Notes under the pieces: model-generated
The model's database searches: none
What the model saw: only the letters and a program-made list of their open reading frames with translations
What the model was told of the DNA's origin: nothing
Part shown: positions 25,101-36,017 of the stretch, piece after piece
How the letters are laid out: each line of letters starts with the position of its first letter
How positions within the stretch are numbered: the stretch's first letter is position 1
Assembly (NCBI GenBank): GCA_022497155.1
Contig: MU385753.1
Location: 248,001-312,000, forward strand
Direction: 5' to 3'
Source: Whalleya microplaca
Lineage: Eukaryota; Ascomycota; Sordariomycetes; Xylariales; Xylariaceae
DNA length: 64,000 nucleotides
Made by a program: the position numbers and the translations under genes

Positions 25101-25834
25101 ATAGACGCAAGTATCTAGGAGTTCCTCGACTTTATGTGAAGACAGCATGATATTTGGTTCCTTCAGTACAGGACCCACTAGGTGTTGTAGGTCACTTTTA
25201 ACACCGTCACGGTAGAAGTAATGCGGATTAAAGTATTTGACGCCAGCCCTTAGGAAACACGGATGCTGCAGATATGTCTTGGCTTTATCAAACGCGTCCC
25301 CGACGGCAACAAAGTGATGTTCTGGTCCTGTGATATTAATCGATATTTCGGCCACGAATGTCTTTGTTCCCGACTTTCTCATTAATTGCTTGACAGTTGA
25401 CGAGGCCATGACTGCGGTGAGGGTGATTCCTGAAAATGGCTGTACAAGGCGTAGAGAATCGGACGTTGCGATATTGAGGATGCCAACATCCGTAACAGTG
25501 TCCTTAATACTTTTAATGGAGTGGTTTCCTTCTCGGTAGACGATGTCAAATTCGTGAAATCGAATCTACGTGCTCGTTACAACACCAAGATTCACTACTC
25601 GATTGAGCTTGACTTTCACATCACATAGCTATAGATCACGTCAGCTCGCACATACACTTGGAGAAGGACTGTGCTTACAGATCCGTAGCATATGGATTCG
25701 TTACTTTCAGGTGTTGGCGGGTCGTCAAGACACATCTCCTGGCCGGATGGCTCGTCCCATTCTTGGGTTAAGTCAATGAACTTTGGTAAATTGCTAATAA
25801 GGCCAACGTTATTACAATTGAGGGAATATTTAGG
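22198..25834 (-). pseudogene. SNF2-family helicase (Rad5/HLTF-like fungal group), probably a pseudogene
   Basis: ATP-dependent DNA translocase family. Many short exons on the minus strand rebuild a nearly complete protein. Visible parts are an N-terminal region (FIDLTQEWDEPSG), motif I GGIIADMMGLGKT, motif II VVLDEAHWIRN (joined over an intron), motif III CVTGTPIQNSLQDL, a RING-like cysteine cluster CRYCCGEDADTFDECHEC, and the helicase C-terminal half with GSTSFSDRKHILSQF, LIISIGTGAVG and EPQWNPSVEEQAIARAVRMGQ. Splice phases agree across the introns tested. Two in-frame stops interrupt it: TAG at 25566-25568 and TGA at 24790-24792. The TGA lies just before motif I, where related proteins commonly have Arg; both are one C-to-T change from a sense codon. 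The intron near the 3' end carries a MITE. The exact start and stop are not resolved, so outer coordinates are approximate. Confidence 0.78.
22514..22987. mobile_element. MITE-like element 2 (474 bp) inserted in an intron of the SNF2 gene
   Basis: Terminal inverted repeats are identical for 58 bp (starting CGAAGTGGCTAAAATCACTG) and recognisable for about 78 bp. A perfect 8-bp target duplication, GGGAACTT, is at 22506-22513 and 22988-22995. Each end contains two tandem copies of a GGCTAAARTCACTGTG-like unit. No coding capacity. The end is similar in layout to MITE-like element 1, suggesting one family. Confidence 0.88.
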
Positions 25835-26541
25835 CTATCCGTCCACAATTAGACATACAGTTTTTCTGCATGCTCAAGTGGACTCATAGACGACCTTGGC
25901 GTAGCACGCTTTGCAGGTACCCAATGATCTTGTATATCTATATCTTCGCATCTTCTCTTCGCTGCTATCCTAAGAAACGTACCATCGGACATGGCAGCTC
26001 ATAGACTGGATTTATTTGCCCTGTCGTAATCTGGAGAATGAGAATTATTGTCGGGCTTGTTTGTATAGGGGCTGTATGTTAAAGCTTAACCATGTTTCTT
26101 ATCTATCTGGTGTAAAAAGTATCTTCTCATGTTCATTTTACTTACCTCCCTTAACTTTTATCGAACGTTGAAATGTTACTAAATGATTGAAGGTTGCGTT
26201 TAATTCGTGCTGTCCAACTTATGTAATTGCTGGGTGCTGGTTACCTCCTTGAAAGTGGAAGGTCAAAGAAATTGGCTTGCATATGCATAGACAATCCACC
26301 CAATTACGCCGCGACTTATCGAGGAAGCCTAGCGAAAAGCCTTTTAAGGCAGACAGGAATGCCTCTCTACTAGGCGAAGAGGGGTCACAGTGACATCGCC
26401 CACCAATTTCCAGGCTACGTAACATTGGTGCAGAGCCTCGTCCGGAGTCATATAAGGTAGCAGTTGGTTACCACCAAGTTTGACTTGGAAGTTCCTTACC
26501 TCTTCCCCCAAATGCTTCTATTACAAGAGTATTACGGGAAA
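25835..26541. other. Spacer between the SNF2 pseudogene and the NLR-like gene
   Basis: The two genes are divergent, so both promoters should lie here. No gene or repeat was recognised. Confidence 0.45.
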
Positions 26542-29500
26542 ATGCCGTCACCTCCTGGCTCGTTTGATCGAGCTATTCAGAGATTTCGGGACAGACTCAC
26601 CCACGACCAGCTGCAGCAATTCGCAACTGATTCCATAGACAGCGTGCTAGATGAGATACAGAGAATCCAAGATCGGCATGGTTCGACAAAGAGATTGCGC
26701 AACTTAATGAGGGTCTCCAAATTTGTCGAGGCCATGAGTGAGATTGACAAACTTGTCACGATATTTCTCAATGTCTCTAGCGTCGTGGCATTTGTCTGGG
26801 TATGGTTTCCTAGCATGTATTGAATTTTTCCTCGGCTAACATGCTTACAGGGCCCAATAAAACTTGTACTTATGGTATGATGACACATTTTATCCATCAA
26901 AAATAAATAATAACTTGAAACGTCCTTTCTAGGCGGCTGCTTCAAAAGTCGAGACTCTCGAGTGTCTCCTCGACACCTATGCCAAAGTGGGCGAGGTAAT
27001 TCCCAGTCTTCAGCAATACGACCAACTCTTCAAGAATGCACCAGCAGTACTTGAAGTTCTCGAGCGCTTTTTTGTGACATTCTTGAATTCCATAAAAGCG
27101 CGTTGGAAGTTTTTGCAAGGCCAGGTGATTGAACAGAAACATCGCAGTGTTCGTTAGAACTGATACTAATCCCCTGTAAAGGTTGGAGGTCACTATTTGA
27201 CTCGACATGGAAGACGTTCCGTACAAGGTTCAGACCGATTATCGAAAGTCTCAAGCGCCACAGAGCTTTGCTGCTAGATGAAAGGCTTACTGCAGCTGTG
27301 GTAGAGATACAAACCAGTCGTCATCACGTGGATGATCGATTCGACAAGCTTTCAAGAGACATCCAGGAAACTTCTAAACGGCTGTCAAACCAAATATATG
27401 ATGTCAAGATGCAGGAAGATAGAATTCAGGCGAAGGAGGAAAAGGAAGCTCGCCTACGGGAAATCAGTATGATAACTCAGAAGCTGGGCCCGCCTGATTA
27501 TAAAGACGACCAACACTCTACCTTAGAACACTGCCATATTGACTCGGGAAGCTGGATATTGAATAAACCCGAGTTCGTCAGGTGGAAAACTGCTCAAGAT
27601 TTGACCAATGCTGTGCTCTACATAAATGGCATGCCAGGAGCTGGTGGGTGGCACTTCTTACACTACACTGTTGAAATAACTAACACGACCCGAGGGAAAA
27701 CAACGCTTGCATCACAAATAGTAAACCACTTACAATCCTCTGCAGGAATACATCGTAGTCCCTGTCTATTCTTCTATTTCAAACATCAGAGTGATACCAT
27801 GCAGTCATTCGCATGCCTACTGCGAGCCTTGCTGGTTCAACTTCTGGAAGAAGATAGCACGCTGGCTGAGGCCTTCTACCAGAAGTATCACTCAATAAGC
27901 ATATCAGAAGCTCGGAGTTCGTATAGGCTCAAAGAGTTTGCTGCAGAACTGCTAAAGAGTCAGAATCGATGTTTCATCATCCTTGATGGTTTGGATGAGT
28001 GCCCTGATGATGATAGCCCGAGCGAGGCCACGCGCATTCTGAAGTGGTTCCTAACTTATATCGTTTCTGACGGCTTGAAAATGGGCTCCAATATTTGCTT
28101 ATTAGTATCAGGACAAAGAGACGGAACACTTGATCGTTTGTTGTCTGGGTATCCGTCAATCCAACTCGATATACTCGAAGACCACTTGAACGACATACAC
28201 GCATTTACCCAAACGCGCGTGTCAGCAATAGGGCACCGATTTGATCTCGAACCCCAAGAAGAAGCCGAAATCATAAAGAAGGTCACGGCAACATCTGAGG
28301 GTAAGAAAAGCCCCGAAGAAAGTACGAAGTACAAACTACTTGGATTGATGACTTATACAAGATACACAGGAATGTTTCTCTATACAAAAGTGGTTATGGA
28401 CAACCTCATGGCTCAGGTATCTGCAGCTGAGCTGGATGAGGAGCTCACGGTTAATTTTCCTAAGGGTCTAAGTGCCGCGTAAGTTCTTCATTGTACGAGG
28501 ATCCCCCAAATATCTGTTAATTTTGTGTTTTGATCAATAGGTATGAACGTGTTATTACTAGAATCCTTGATCGACCTACACGCTCTCGTTCACAGAGAGA
28601 CGCAGCTGGAAAGATACTTAACTGGGTGACATGCGCAGCAAGACCATTGAAGTGGAGAGAGATTCAATGCCTGTTATGTGTTGATGCTCAGAAGGGCTCC
28701 TGCAATCCTAGAAAACGATGCGCCGATAGCTGCAAGGACCTATGCGGGTCTCTCATAGAGGCAGATCAAAGGGATAATGAACTAAAAGGGACAGAGCTTA
28801 TTATTAACATTGTCCATGACACAGCCCGACGGTAGGGTTCAACAATCTCCTTTTTTTTAATGACGAGGTGGCTAATGGCTCATCAGCTACTTGATTCAGA
28901 CTGAGCGTGTCAACGTCATTCAACACAACGCTGATATAGCTCTTTTCTCGTCTGCTTATTTGGCGTCTCCGCCGTTCAGAGAAGACATATCCGATGAAGA
29001 AATCTTACAAGTAGCCTTGACCGGCTTTTATGGCTTTCATGACTATACAGTTGAAACATGGCAGCATCACATTCGTCTAGCATTCGGAGATATAACTCAA
29101 CTATGTCCCACAATCTGTCACCAACTTCGGAAATTCGTGGGTGTTTTTTGGACCTTCAAGATGTCGAACTGGATTTCGATATTATGACTGTGGATCTGCT
29201 TGAGCTCCGAAATTTCCTGGAAGACTCTGGGCTCGCGGCTTGCTTAAGTCTCCTGGAGCAACGCTGTCGTTCAATACGAAAGGTAACAGAGGTCATCAGG
29301 CCCCAGGAGCTGGATGGAAGAACAAGAAAGACATTCTTTTTGTTGAACGGGGAACCTCGATTCAAATGCCCCAAGACGCAGTGCCGGATGTTCCTCGAAG
29401 GCTTTTCAGACCGAGAAACCCGAGATCTCCATGTTTCTGCACATGACTGTGGGTTTTTCTGTCCCACTGACGGTTGTACTCGTCGCTCTGTTGGGTTTTC

Positions 29501-30708
29501 AACACAGCGTGACTTGCACCGACACCTCCAGGCCTCCCATCCTAGTCACGACAACGCCGAGAACATGTTTCCTTCGCCTATGCGTAAGAATAAATCGTAT
29601 ATGTCGTCCGCATGTGTTGCAGGAGATCTTGAGCGAGTTAAATACTGCATAGAGCAGGGGATGGATCCCACAATTTCAGCGAACGGGACGGGTATCTTGA
29701 CACCGATAATCCTAGCAACAAGACACGGCCATAACCACCTATGTCAATACTTCATTACGAAAGGGTGCAAAGTATATATGGCTATGTCTGATAAGAAGCC
29801 AAATTTTACGGCACTAGGAGAGTCGACCAAAACAAATAATGTAAAGTTATTTCATGATCTAATTGACATGGCACCAGAGGAGGACAGAGTCGATTTTGTC
29901 AAAGGGCCTCTTTTTCAGAGTCATATGGCACTGGCCATCAACTCAGTTGAGAGGGAAGTGCTAGACTTATTCATCTTATGGAATTCTGAGCGAAAATATC
30001 CATGTTCAGGGCATGGTACACTGCGGTTTGCTATCCAACGGCCTTTGATCAATCGCGATGCTCCGAGTTTATATGAATATTTTTTCACGATTTCGGATGC
30101 CGATGACGTCGGCCGCATCCTCCTTCCATCCATTGTTAGCAAAAAAAATCGAACAGAATGGTCTCGGTGAGGCATGCAAATATAACAACAAACCCGCCGT
30201 CATCTTTTTCCTGCAGCATATGAACACTGAGCAAATAAATTATCAAGATTCTAATGGCAGGACGCCACTTTGTCAGGCCACGAAGTGTGCGTCTACCGAT
30301 ATTATCAAGCTTCTTATGGAACCCAACAAAGGCGCCGCTATCGAAATTGCCGACCGGCATGGCAATAACGCTCTTCACGAGGCAGCATGCCGTGAACGTC
30401 CCAATGCCGATATTTGGAGATTGTTATTACCATATGCTAAAGACTATATAAACGAGACAAATAATGAAGGTAATACACCTTTGCATGGTTTTATCAGAGC
30501 GAATCATATAGAGCTGGCTCATCCGAGAGAATATATTGAAGTATTGCAGTTGCTCCTTGAGACTGGGATGTTCAATCTCCAGAGACAAAATAAGAAGGGG
30601 GAGACCGTTTTCGATATCGCTTCTAATAGCTATCGAGAGCGTTCAGAGGTTTTAATGCTGCTTCATGCGGCTAATCACTCTTCCAATAATCAGATAACTT
30701 ATAAGTGA
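26542..30708 (+). CDS. NACHT-ankyrin NLR-like (STAND) protein, with three apparent frameshifts
   Basis: STAND-class signalling NTPase of the kind used in fungal non-self recognition. Exons 26542-26799, 26851-26874, 26933-27124, 27182-27643, 27695-28478, 28541-28831 and 28887-30708 follow splice signals. Order of domains: an N-terminal fungal STAND domain (MPSPPGSFDRAIQRFRDRL onward), a NACHT NTPase with Walker A GMPGAGKTT at about residues 307-315 and Walker B CFIILDGLDECP at about 405, a helical middle, two C2H2-like fingers near 29,360-29,540, and ankyrin-type repeats from about 29.6 kb (NGRTPLCQATKCASTDIIKLL, HGNNALHEAACRE). The reading frame breaks at three homopolymers: T6 at 27068-27073, T6 at 29144-29149 and A8 at 30141-30148. 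Otherwise the frame is free of stops, so sequencing error and real slippage are both possible. ATG 26512, ten codons upstream, is an alternative start. Confidence 0.85.
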
Positions 30709-30766
30709 CCTTGTCGGACAATGACGGATTACAGGGATGTGTGGCTGTGATAATTACTGACCAGGG

Positions 30767-30954
30767 TGGTTGCCAAGCACGCTAAGGCTTTCGGCAACCA
30801 CCCCTGTCCCTATGAAGCTACTCGGCTATATAAGGCTCTAGTTCGCCGACCTTTAGATAGACTCTTTTTTCTAGCCAGCGATCAATCTAAGTATTTCACC
30901 CTTCTACGCCTTGTGTTATTTCAAATTAAGACATGTGGTAACGGCTTTGCTACA
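30767..30954 (+). repeat. Solo-LTR-like repeat, copy A (188 bp)
   Basis: Begins TG and ends CA. It aligns over its whole length with copy B at 33480-33670 in the same orientation; the shared core is CGATCAATCTAAGTA and the shared end resembles GGTRACGGCTT. The 5' part contains an 11-bp inverted repeat (30764-30774 with 30793-30803). The copies differ at many positions, so they are old or independently inserted. No clear target duplication is seen. Confidence 0.65.
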
Positions 30955-31689
30955 TAATGCTAATAGAATTGTTGTGTGTAGGCTAGGAGTAGAAGAAGCC
31001 ACTTAATTGCTGTGCTTATCCATTAGAAAGAGAGAGACATGGACATGAGCAGTTGCAATAGATAGAAAAATACCATAGAATAGATGCAGTACTTTTATAG
31101 GTATTACAATTTATGACGGCCTTGCAGCTCATCTGGGCAATTTTGTTGTGAAAAGCGTGTAAATGACTGCCAGACCATGCCAATTTCTGTGGCCCTGACT
31201 GACTTATGTTTGTCTATCAAAGTGTCTTGATTCGTATACATGCGGACACTATCCAACTTATTCTCGTGGTTTCAACTAGTAATTGATATTTTGATACAGG
31301 CAGGGGTTTTTGGAGTATGCCAAGTATGAGAAGGACTGAGTCAGACACTTAGCCACATGAGCGCGGAATCGTTCAAGTCTTCATATGGGCTCTGGCATGC
31401 ACACCATACTGTCTATACAACATGCATATGCTCATGCAAATGCTTATTTTGGTATCATCAGCATTATAATCTGCATGCAAGTGCTTCTGCTCATGTACGG
31501 GATATGCATTTTGTTCCCGGGACTTGTGTACAGGTGTCAATTAATATTCAATGGTAACCTGTTCGCACATAGGACTCTCGAACTAATCGTTTTTATAATT
31601 AGTTTGATTTCGCCATTTGAGTATTGTCTTGATATATTGTTCAACTAAAATTAGTCCCCGGCATAGTTGCAGTGAACTATTTTTAAGTC
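30955..31689. other. Spacer upstream of the aminomutase gene
   Basis: AT-rich, with no convincing coding region; it should hold the promoter of the aminomutase gene. Short open frames near 31,357-31,650 are not supported by any family feature. Confidence 0.45.
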
Positions 31690-33262
31690 ATGCTTTTACC
31701 AATGAGTGTGAAGAGGGTGTCGTCATATCTCCAAGTTTATTCCCGCAATGGTGCTCAAAAACCGAGGGCATCTTGTGCACATCGCCATCTATCAGTGAAT
31801 CAGCATTCGGCTTCTTGTCATGCTTACTGGAAGCGGCTACCTGTCTGGTCAGACGTGAGTGAGGACGATTTCATAAGTTATCAATGGCAGGTAAGGTGTG
31901 TTTCTCCAAACTTCGATTGCTATTGATCTCTCCTCTTCAGATCGAGAATTCGGTCCACAATATTCGTCACCTATCTCTATTTATGAGACCACTTCTCCCA
32001 GATGTTCTCCCTTGGAGCAATGGATTTGAAGCAGGCCCAAAAACGGCAAATGAACTCGTGGATGATATCCAATCTGGGATACAGCAGGCTCCTATGGCCA
32101 TTAGGCTTACTCCTCATCTGCTCAGTCTGATTGACTGGTCAGATCCTCTTCATGATCCTATTGTGCGGCAGTACATCCCTCTAGGATCTCGTATCCAACT
32201 GGACCACCCAGAGCTTGTCTTAGACTCTCTAGACGAGACTGGCGACTCTCCAGTAAAGGGTATTATTCATAGGTACCCAGACAAGGCTGTATTTCTCGGT
32301 ATGGTAGCAGCTTTATATCACCAGTTAACTACTAACAAGCACACTAGCAAGCTCAGTATGCCCAGTGTATTGTCGTTGCTGTACACGATCGTATACTGTG
32401 GGGGCCGATACTAAAACGGTCAAAAAAACAAAATTCCTCCCTATACAAAAGAAATGGGATACCATGTTTGATTATATTGAGCGCACACCGGCCCTTGCAG
32501 ATATTCTAGTCTCTGGTGGCGACATCTACAGTCTAAGCCCGGATCAACTACGAAGTATCGGATTGCGTCTTCTTGGTATTCCGCATATCCTACGAGTCCG
32601 AATTGCCAGCAAAGGGGTTGCCATTTGTCCAAGTAGGCTTATTGATCCAAAGGATGAATGGGCCAACGTCATAATAGAACTCTCACAGCGAGGCCGGAAA
32701 ATTGGAAAGAGCGTTGCTCTCCATACACATTTCAATCACCCTCGCGAGATTACTTGGATTACCAGAGTGGCAGCACAGAGATTATTTGAAGAAGGTGTTA
32801 CAGTAAGGAACCAGACTGTTCTTTTGAATGGTGTCAACAACCACGTCGACACGATGAAGTCATTGATAAATCAGCTTTCCTCAATGAACATTCAGCCAGT
32901 AAGATTTGAGTACCTCCTTTCGTTGAAATGGTCAATTCTTGAAGTCTTGTCTAACTGTCGTTCAGTACTACGTTTTCCAGGGTGATATGGTACGTGGGAT
33001 TGAGGATATGCGCACCCCGCTGCATGAAATCCTGAGACTCGAAGCATTGATACGCGGCTCGACAGCGGGATTCATGACCCCAAATTTTGTCGTCAACTTA
33101 CCTGGTGGCGGGGGTAAAAGACTGGCGTGCTCATTTGAGTCGTACGATAGAGATACGGGACTTTCGACGTTCTTTTCACCTGGTAGTAAAGATGCGAGCC
33201 GTCAATGGAAATACTGGGATCCCCTACATTCACTCCCAAGTCTGGGGGGGCACCAATCCTAG
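31690..33262 (+). CDS. Lysine-2,3-aminomutase-type radical SAM/PLP enzyme (KamA family)
   Basis: Family members move the alpha-amino group of an amino acid to the beta carbon, using a 4Fe-4S cluster, S-adenosylmethionine and pyridoxal phosphate. Exons 31690-31890, 31941-32298, 32348-32898 and 32966-33262 join exactly to 468 aa (bacterial KamA about 416). The N-terminal 50 residues are basic and lack acidic residues, so mitochondrial import is plausible. Key features: YQWQ entry motif, HRYPDKAVFL, the cluster motif CPVYCRCC (Cys191, Cys195, Cys198), SGGD, FNHPREIT, and the PLP lysine in PGGGGK (Lys421). Asp377 aligns with clostridial Asp293, but Asn414 stands where Asp330 is found. The substrate may therefore not be lysine. 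It is the first of three same-strand genes (aminomutase, ATP-grasp, transporter). No break is visible. EpmB-type activity is unlikely in a fungus without bacterial EF-P. Confidence 0.9.
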
Positions 33263-34115
33263 CACCGCATCGAAATTGGGCGAGGAAGGACACCTGCGAG
33301 TAACGCTTTAGCCGATGAGCATAGATGAGCAATCTAGCAATAATTTACCATCCCACTCTACCTATCTAGTCAGTAAGCCAATTGTTAATCCACCCACATG
33401 AGAATCCGATCGCTACATGTCAAGTGTTACAACCTCTCATTCCTGAATACCCCCGCAACCGTTAGTCACGTAAACAGAGTGTCGCCAAGAGGAATTAGTG
33501 GCTTGGCGACCCATCCCTGCTAAAAGAGGCTATTCAGAGATAAAAGACTTCAAGTCGCCAACCCCCTAGATAGACTCTCTTTTAGTTAGTCAGCGATCAA
33601 TCTAAGTAATATACCTTCTATCGTCCTCTGTTATTTGAATCAAGATTCAAGTGGTGACGGCTTCCTTACATTAAGAACCTGTAGTTGCACGGTTACACTG
33701 CGTTCTTAAGTCTGCAAGTGCTCATATCGAGTCGCGATGACTGAGCGAATCCTAGGTCTAGGATAACAATGTAGTAATATGCTGTGCCTACAGCGGTAGT
33801 TAAGCCTATACGAGGCCTCTCTGTTCGGGAGGATGCATGAAATGTTGGTGATGACAGCCATGTAGGCCGTTTTCGTCTTTTAGTATCAAGGGGGACTACC
33901 TTGGAAAATTCCCTACCACACTTTACCTTAAATTACTCGCTTAAGGATCCCAGAAGTCAGTCCTTGGGACTTAGCTGATAAGCTTTCACCAGGGCAATGG
34001 CATATACTTGCATATTCGCGTTGAATTTATTAGGCAATGAGCGTATGCATTATAATAGCATGACTCTTACAGCTTTGCTTACCTAGTTCTAGATAATGTT
34101 CCAGCCTGCTGGAAA
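33263..34115. other. Spacer between the aminomutase and ATP-grasp genes
   Basis: Contains the second LTR-like repeat (33480-33670, listed separately) and probably the ATP-grasp promoter. No coding region was seen. Confidence 0.5.
33480..33670 (+). repeat. Solo-LTR-like repeat, copy B (191 bp)
   Basis: Begins TG and ends CA, in direct orientation relative to copy A (30767-30954), so the aminomutase gene lies exactly between the two. A 9-bp inverted repeat GTCGCCAAG/CTTGGCGAC (33481-33489 with 33502-33510) occupies the same place as the hairpin in copy A. Its flanking bases do not form an obvious duplication. Confidence 0.65.
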
Positions 34116-36017
34116 ATGAATGAAAGCTCGGCACAACGCCACTGTCGGACTTTAGATTTGATCCTCAATTGGAAGCCTGATCTAAACGTCGTCAAGACGC
34201 AATCCTCCATTGCAAGCAGGAAATACAATAACCCCGAATCCGGCCCGATCTATCTGGACAGCACCTTGCCATGGTGTGGCTTTGTAATCGACACCTTAAA
34301 ACGATTAGAACAGCCTGGAGGTTGGGACGACGCTATTATGGTCAAATTTATCCTTCCCGATCGTTCAGGCTTCTGTGTACTGTCCGATTTTCTACAGCGG
34401 CGTCTGGATGGATTCGACGCCGTACTTGCAGCGCAAAGTTTCCTGAAACCTCGTCAAGATATTAATGGCTTGGACTTGTCAGATGGAGATGGTCTTCATG
34501 CGTCACTACTTTCTCGAATCCTCTCCTATGCAGTGGGCGGAATGGTTGTTAAAGACATTGATGCGTTGGACGGTACTGAAGCGGAACTTGACAGTCGTCT
34601 GTCCTTCCCCTGGATCTCTCCATCTTGTCCCCCCTTCAAACGACTCGCCTACGTGAGAGGGAGATACAATATGGACCACAGTAGGCGCATTTGGGACGCG
34701 GCTTATGTACTAGGTATCGCCATTGTGATTGTCGACAAAGAGGGACACTGGCTACAACATCCTCAATGGGATAATATACGTGAAGGCTTCATTCCTGCTA
34801 ATCTTGACCCTGACGAAGGTTTTGTAGACCGCCTTCTCATCGCCATCCGCAGTTATGGGAAGCCGATACATGGTATTACTACCGTCAGCAACAAGCGTAT
34901 GGTCGGTGTTGCTCAGGCTTGTGAGAAGCTCGGACTCCCAACCTCGCCCCTGGAGTCATTTACAACTGCAGCGGATAAATTCAAGTCGCGGCAGATGGAG
35001 CCAGACTCGGAAGTGACTGCGTTCCGGGTGCCAGATATCGATCACCTGAAAGGCCGTCTCTCCTCGAACGAATATCCCCCAATTCAATACCCTGTGGTTG
35101 TTAAACCCTGCATAGGCTGGGCTAGCGAATGCATTTCGAAAGTTCATGCTGAAAAAGAGCTCGTGCAGGCGGTTGAAAAGGCCTCAGAACGACACCGTAG
35201 AACCCCAATTCAACGTGGCGACGTTATGATAGAATCGTACGTCGACGGCCCCGAGATCGACGCCAATATTGTTCTCTTGAATGGGGACATTATTTTTTTC
35301 GAAGTTGCAGATGACTTTCCCAGCATGGCTGACCAGAAGCACAATAAATGGAACGATTCTTTTCAAGAAACATCAATGGTATTGCCGTCTCAGCTACCAC
35401 AGATTGAGATTGATGTGATTCGAAGCTCTCTGCATCAAACACTGTTGCGACAAGGCTTTAAACATGGAGTGTTCAACTGCGAAGGCCGCGTCAGATACTC
35501 CCACATGAGATATGCTGTTTGCAATGGAGTGGAAGACCTCATCGAAGATCAGCAGAATAGGGTAGAGAGCAAGACACCGAGCTTTTACCTCCACGAAATC
35601 AACGCTAGACCCCCAGGCTACTATGGAAATGTTGCCTCTAACTTGACATACGGCGTCGATTATTATGCTTTAGATATGTTATACGCCATTGGAGATATGG
35701 AGCGCTTTCGTTCACTGGCGCACCCTTTCAAGCGAGGGCCACAGTGGTGGCTTGTAATCGCTATAATGCCAGAAGATAGAGAGGGAATCATGAAAACTGA
35801 CGAGGCCTGTAAAGGATTTCTCCAAAAATTCGAAGAGCTTAATGCTTCTGTGGCGGATTGTATGACGTGGAAAAAGGGGGGAAGTAAACTACAAGGGCCA
35901 AATGCAGTCCAATTAAGCTTTTTAGCTTACTTCTCAATCATCAGTCGAAAGAGTCGCAAGGAAGCCCTGCAATTAGCCAGCAGGGTCAGGAGAGACTTCG
36001 ATTATGAGCTTGCGTAA
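34116..36017 (+). CDS. ATP-grasp carboxylate-amine ligase
   Basis: Single-exon protein of 633 aa. ATP-grasp ligases activate a carboxylate as an acyl phosphate and join it to an amine, as in dipeptide ligases and D-Ala-D-Ala ligase. The N-terminal 250 residues include a Rossmann-like segment (AAYVLGIAIVIVDKEGHWL). The ATP-grasp core has VVVKPCIGWAS at about residues 327-337 (Lys330 as the likely ATP-binding lysine), MIESYVDGPEIDANIV at about 371-386, and the metal-binding strand HEINARPPG at about 493-501. ATG 34116 is the first in the frame. It lies 850 bp downstream of the aminomutase gene and 1.8 kb upstream of the transporter gene, all on the plus strand. A role in coupling the aminomutase product to another amino acid is inference from context. 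No adenylation or peptide-synthetase gene is nearby. Confidence 0.88.
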   Translation: MNESSAQRHCRTLDLILNWKPDLNVVKTQSSIASRKYNNPESGPIYLDSTLPWCGFVIDTLKRLEQPGGWDDAIMVKFILPDRSGFCVLSDFLQRRLDGFDAVLAAQSFLKPRQDINGLDLSDGDGLHASLLSRILSYAVGGMVVKDIDALDGTEAELDSRLSFPWISPSCPPFKRLAYVRGRYNMDHSRRIWDAAYVLGIAIVIVDKEGHWLQHPQWDNIREGFIPANLDPDEGFVDRLLIAIRSYGKPIHGITTVSNKRMVGVAQACEKLGLPTSPLESFTTAADKFKSRQMEPDSEVTAFRVPDIDHLKGRLSSNEYPPIQYPVVVKPCIGWASECISKVHAEKELVQAVEKASERHRRTPIQRGDVMIESYVDGPEIDANIVLLNGDIIFFEVADDFPSMADQKHNKWNDSFQETSMVLPSQLPQIEIDVIRSSLHQTLLRQGFKHGVFNCEGRVRYSHMRYAVCNGVEDLIEDQQNRVESKTPSFYLHEINARPPGYYGNVASNLTYGVDYYALDMLYAIGDMERFRSLAHPFKRGPQWWLVIAIMPEDREGIMKTDEACKGFLQKFEELNASVADCMTWKKGGSKLQGPNAVQLSFLAYFSIISRKSRKEALQLASRVRRDFDYELA

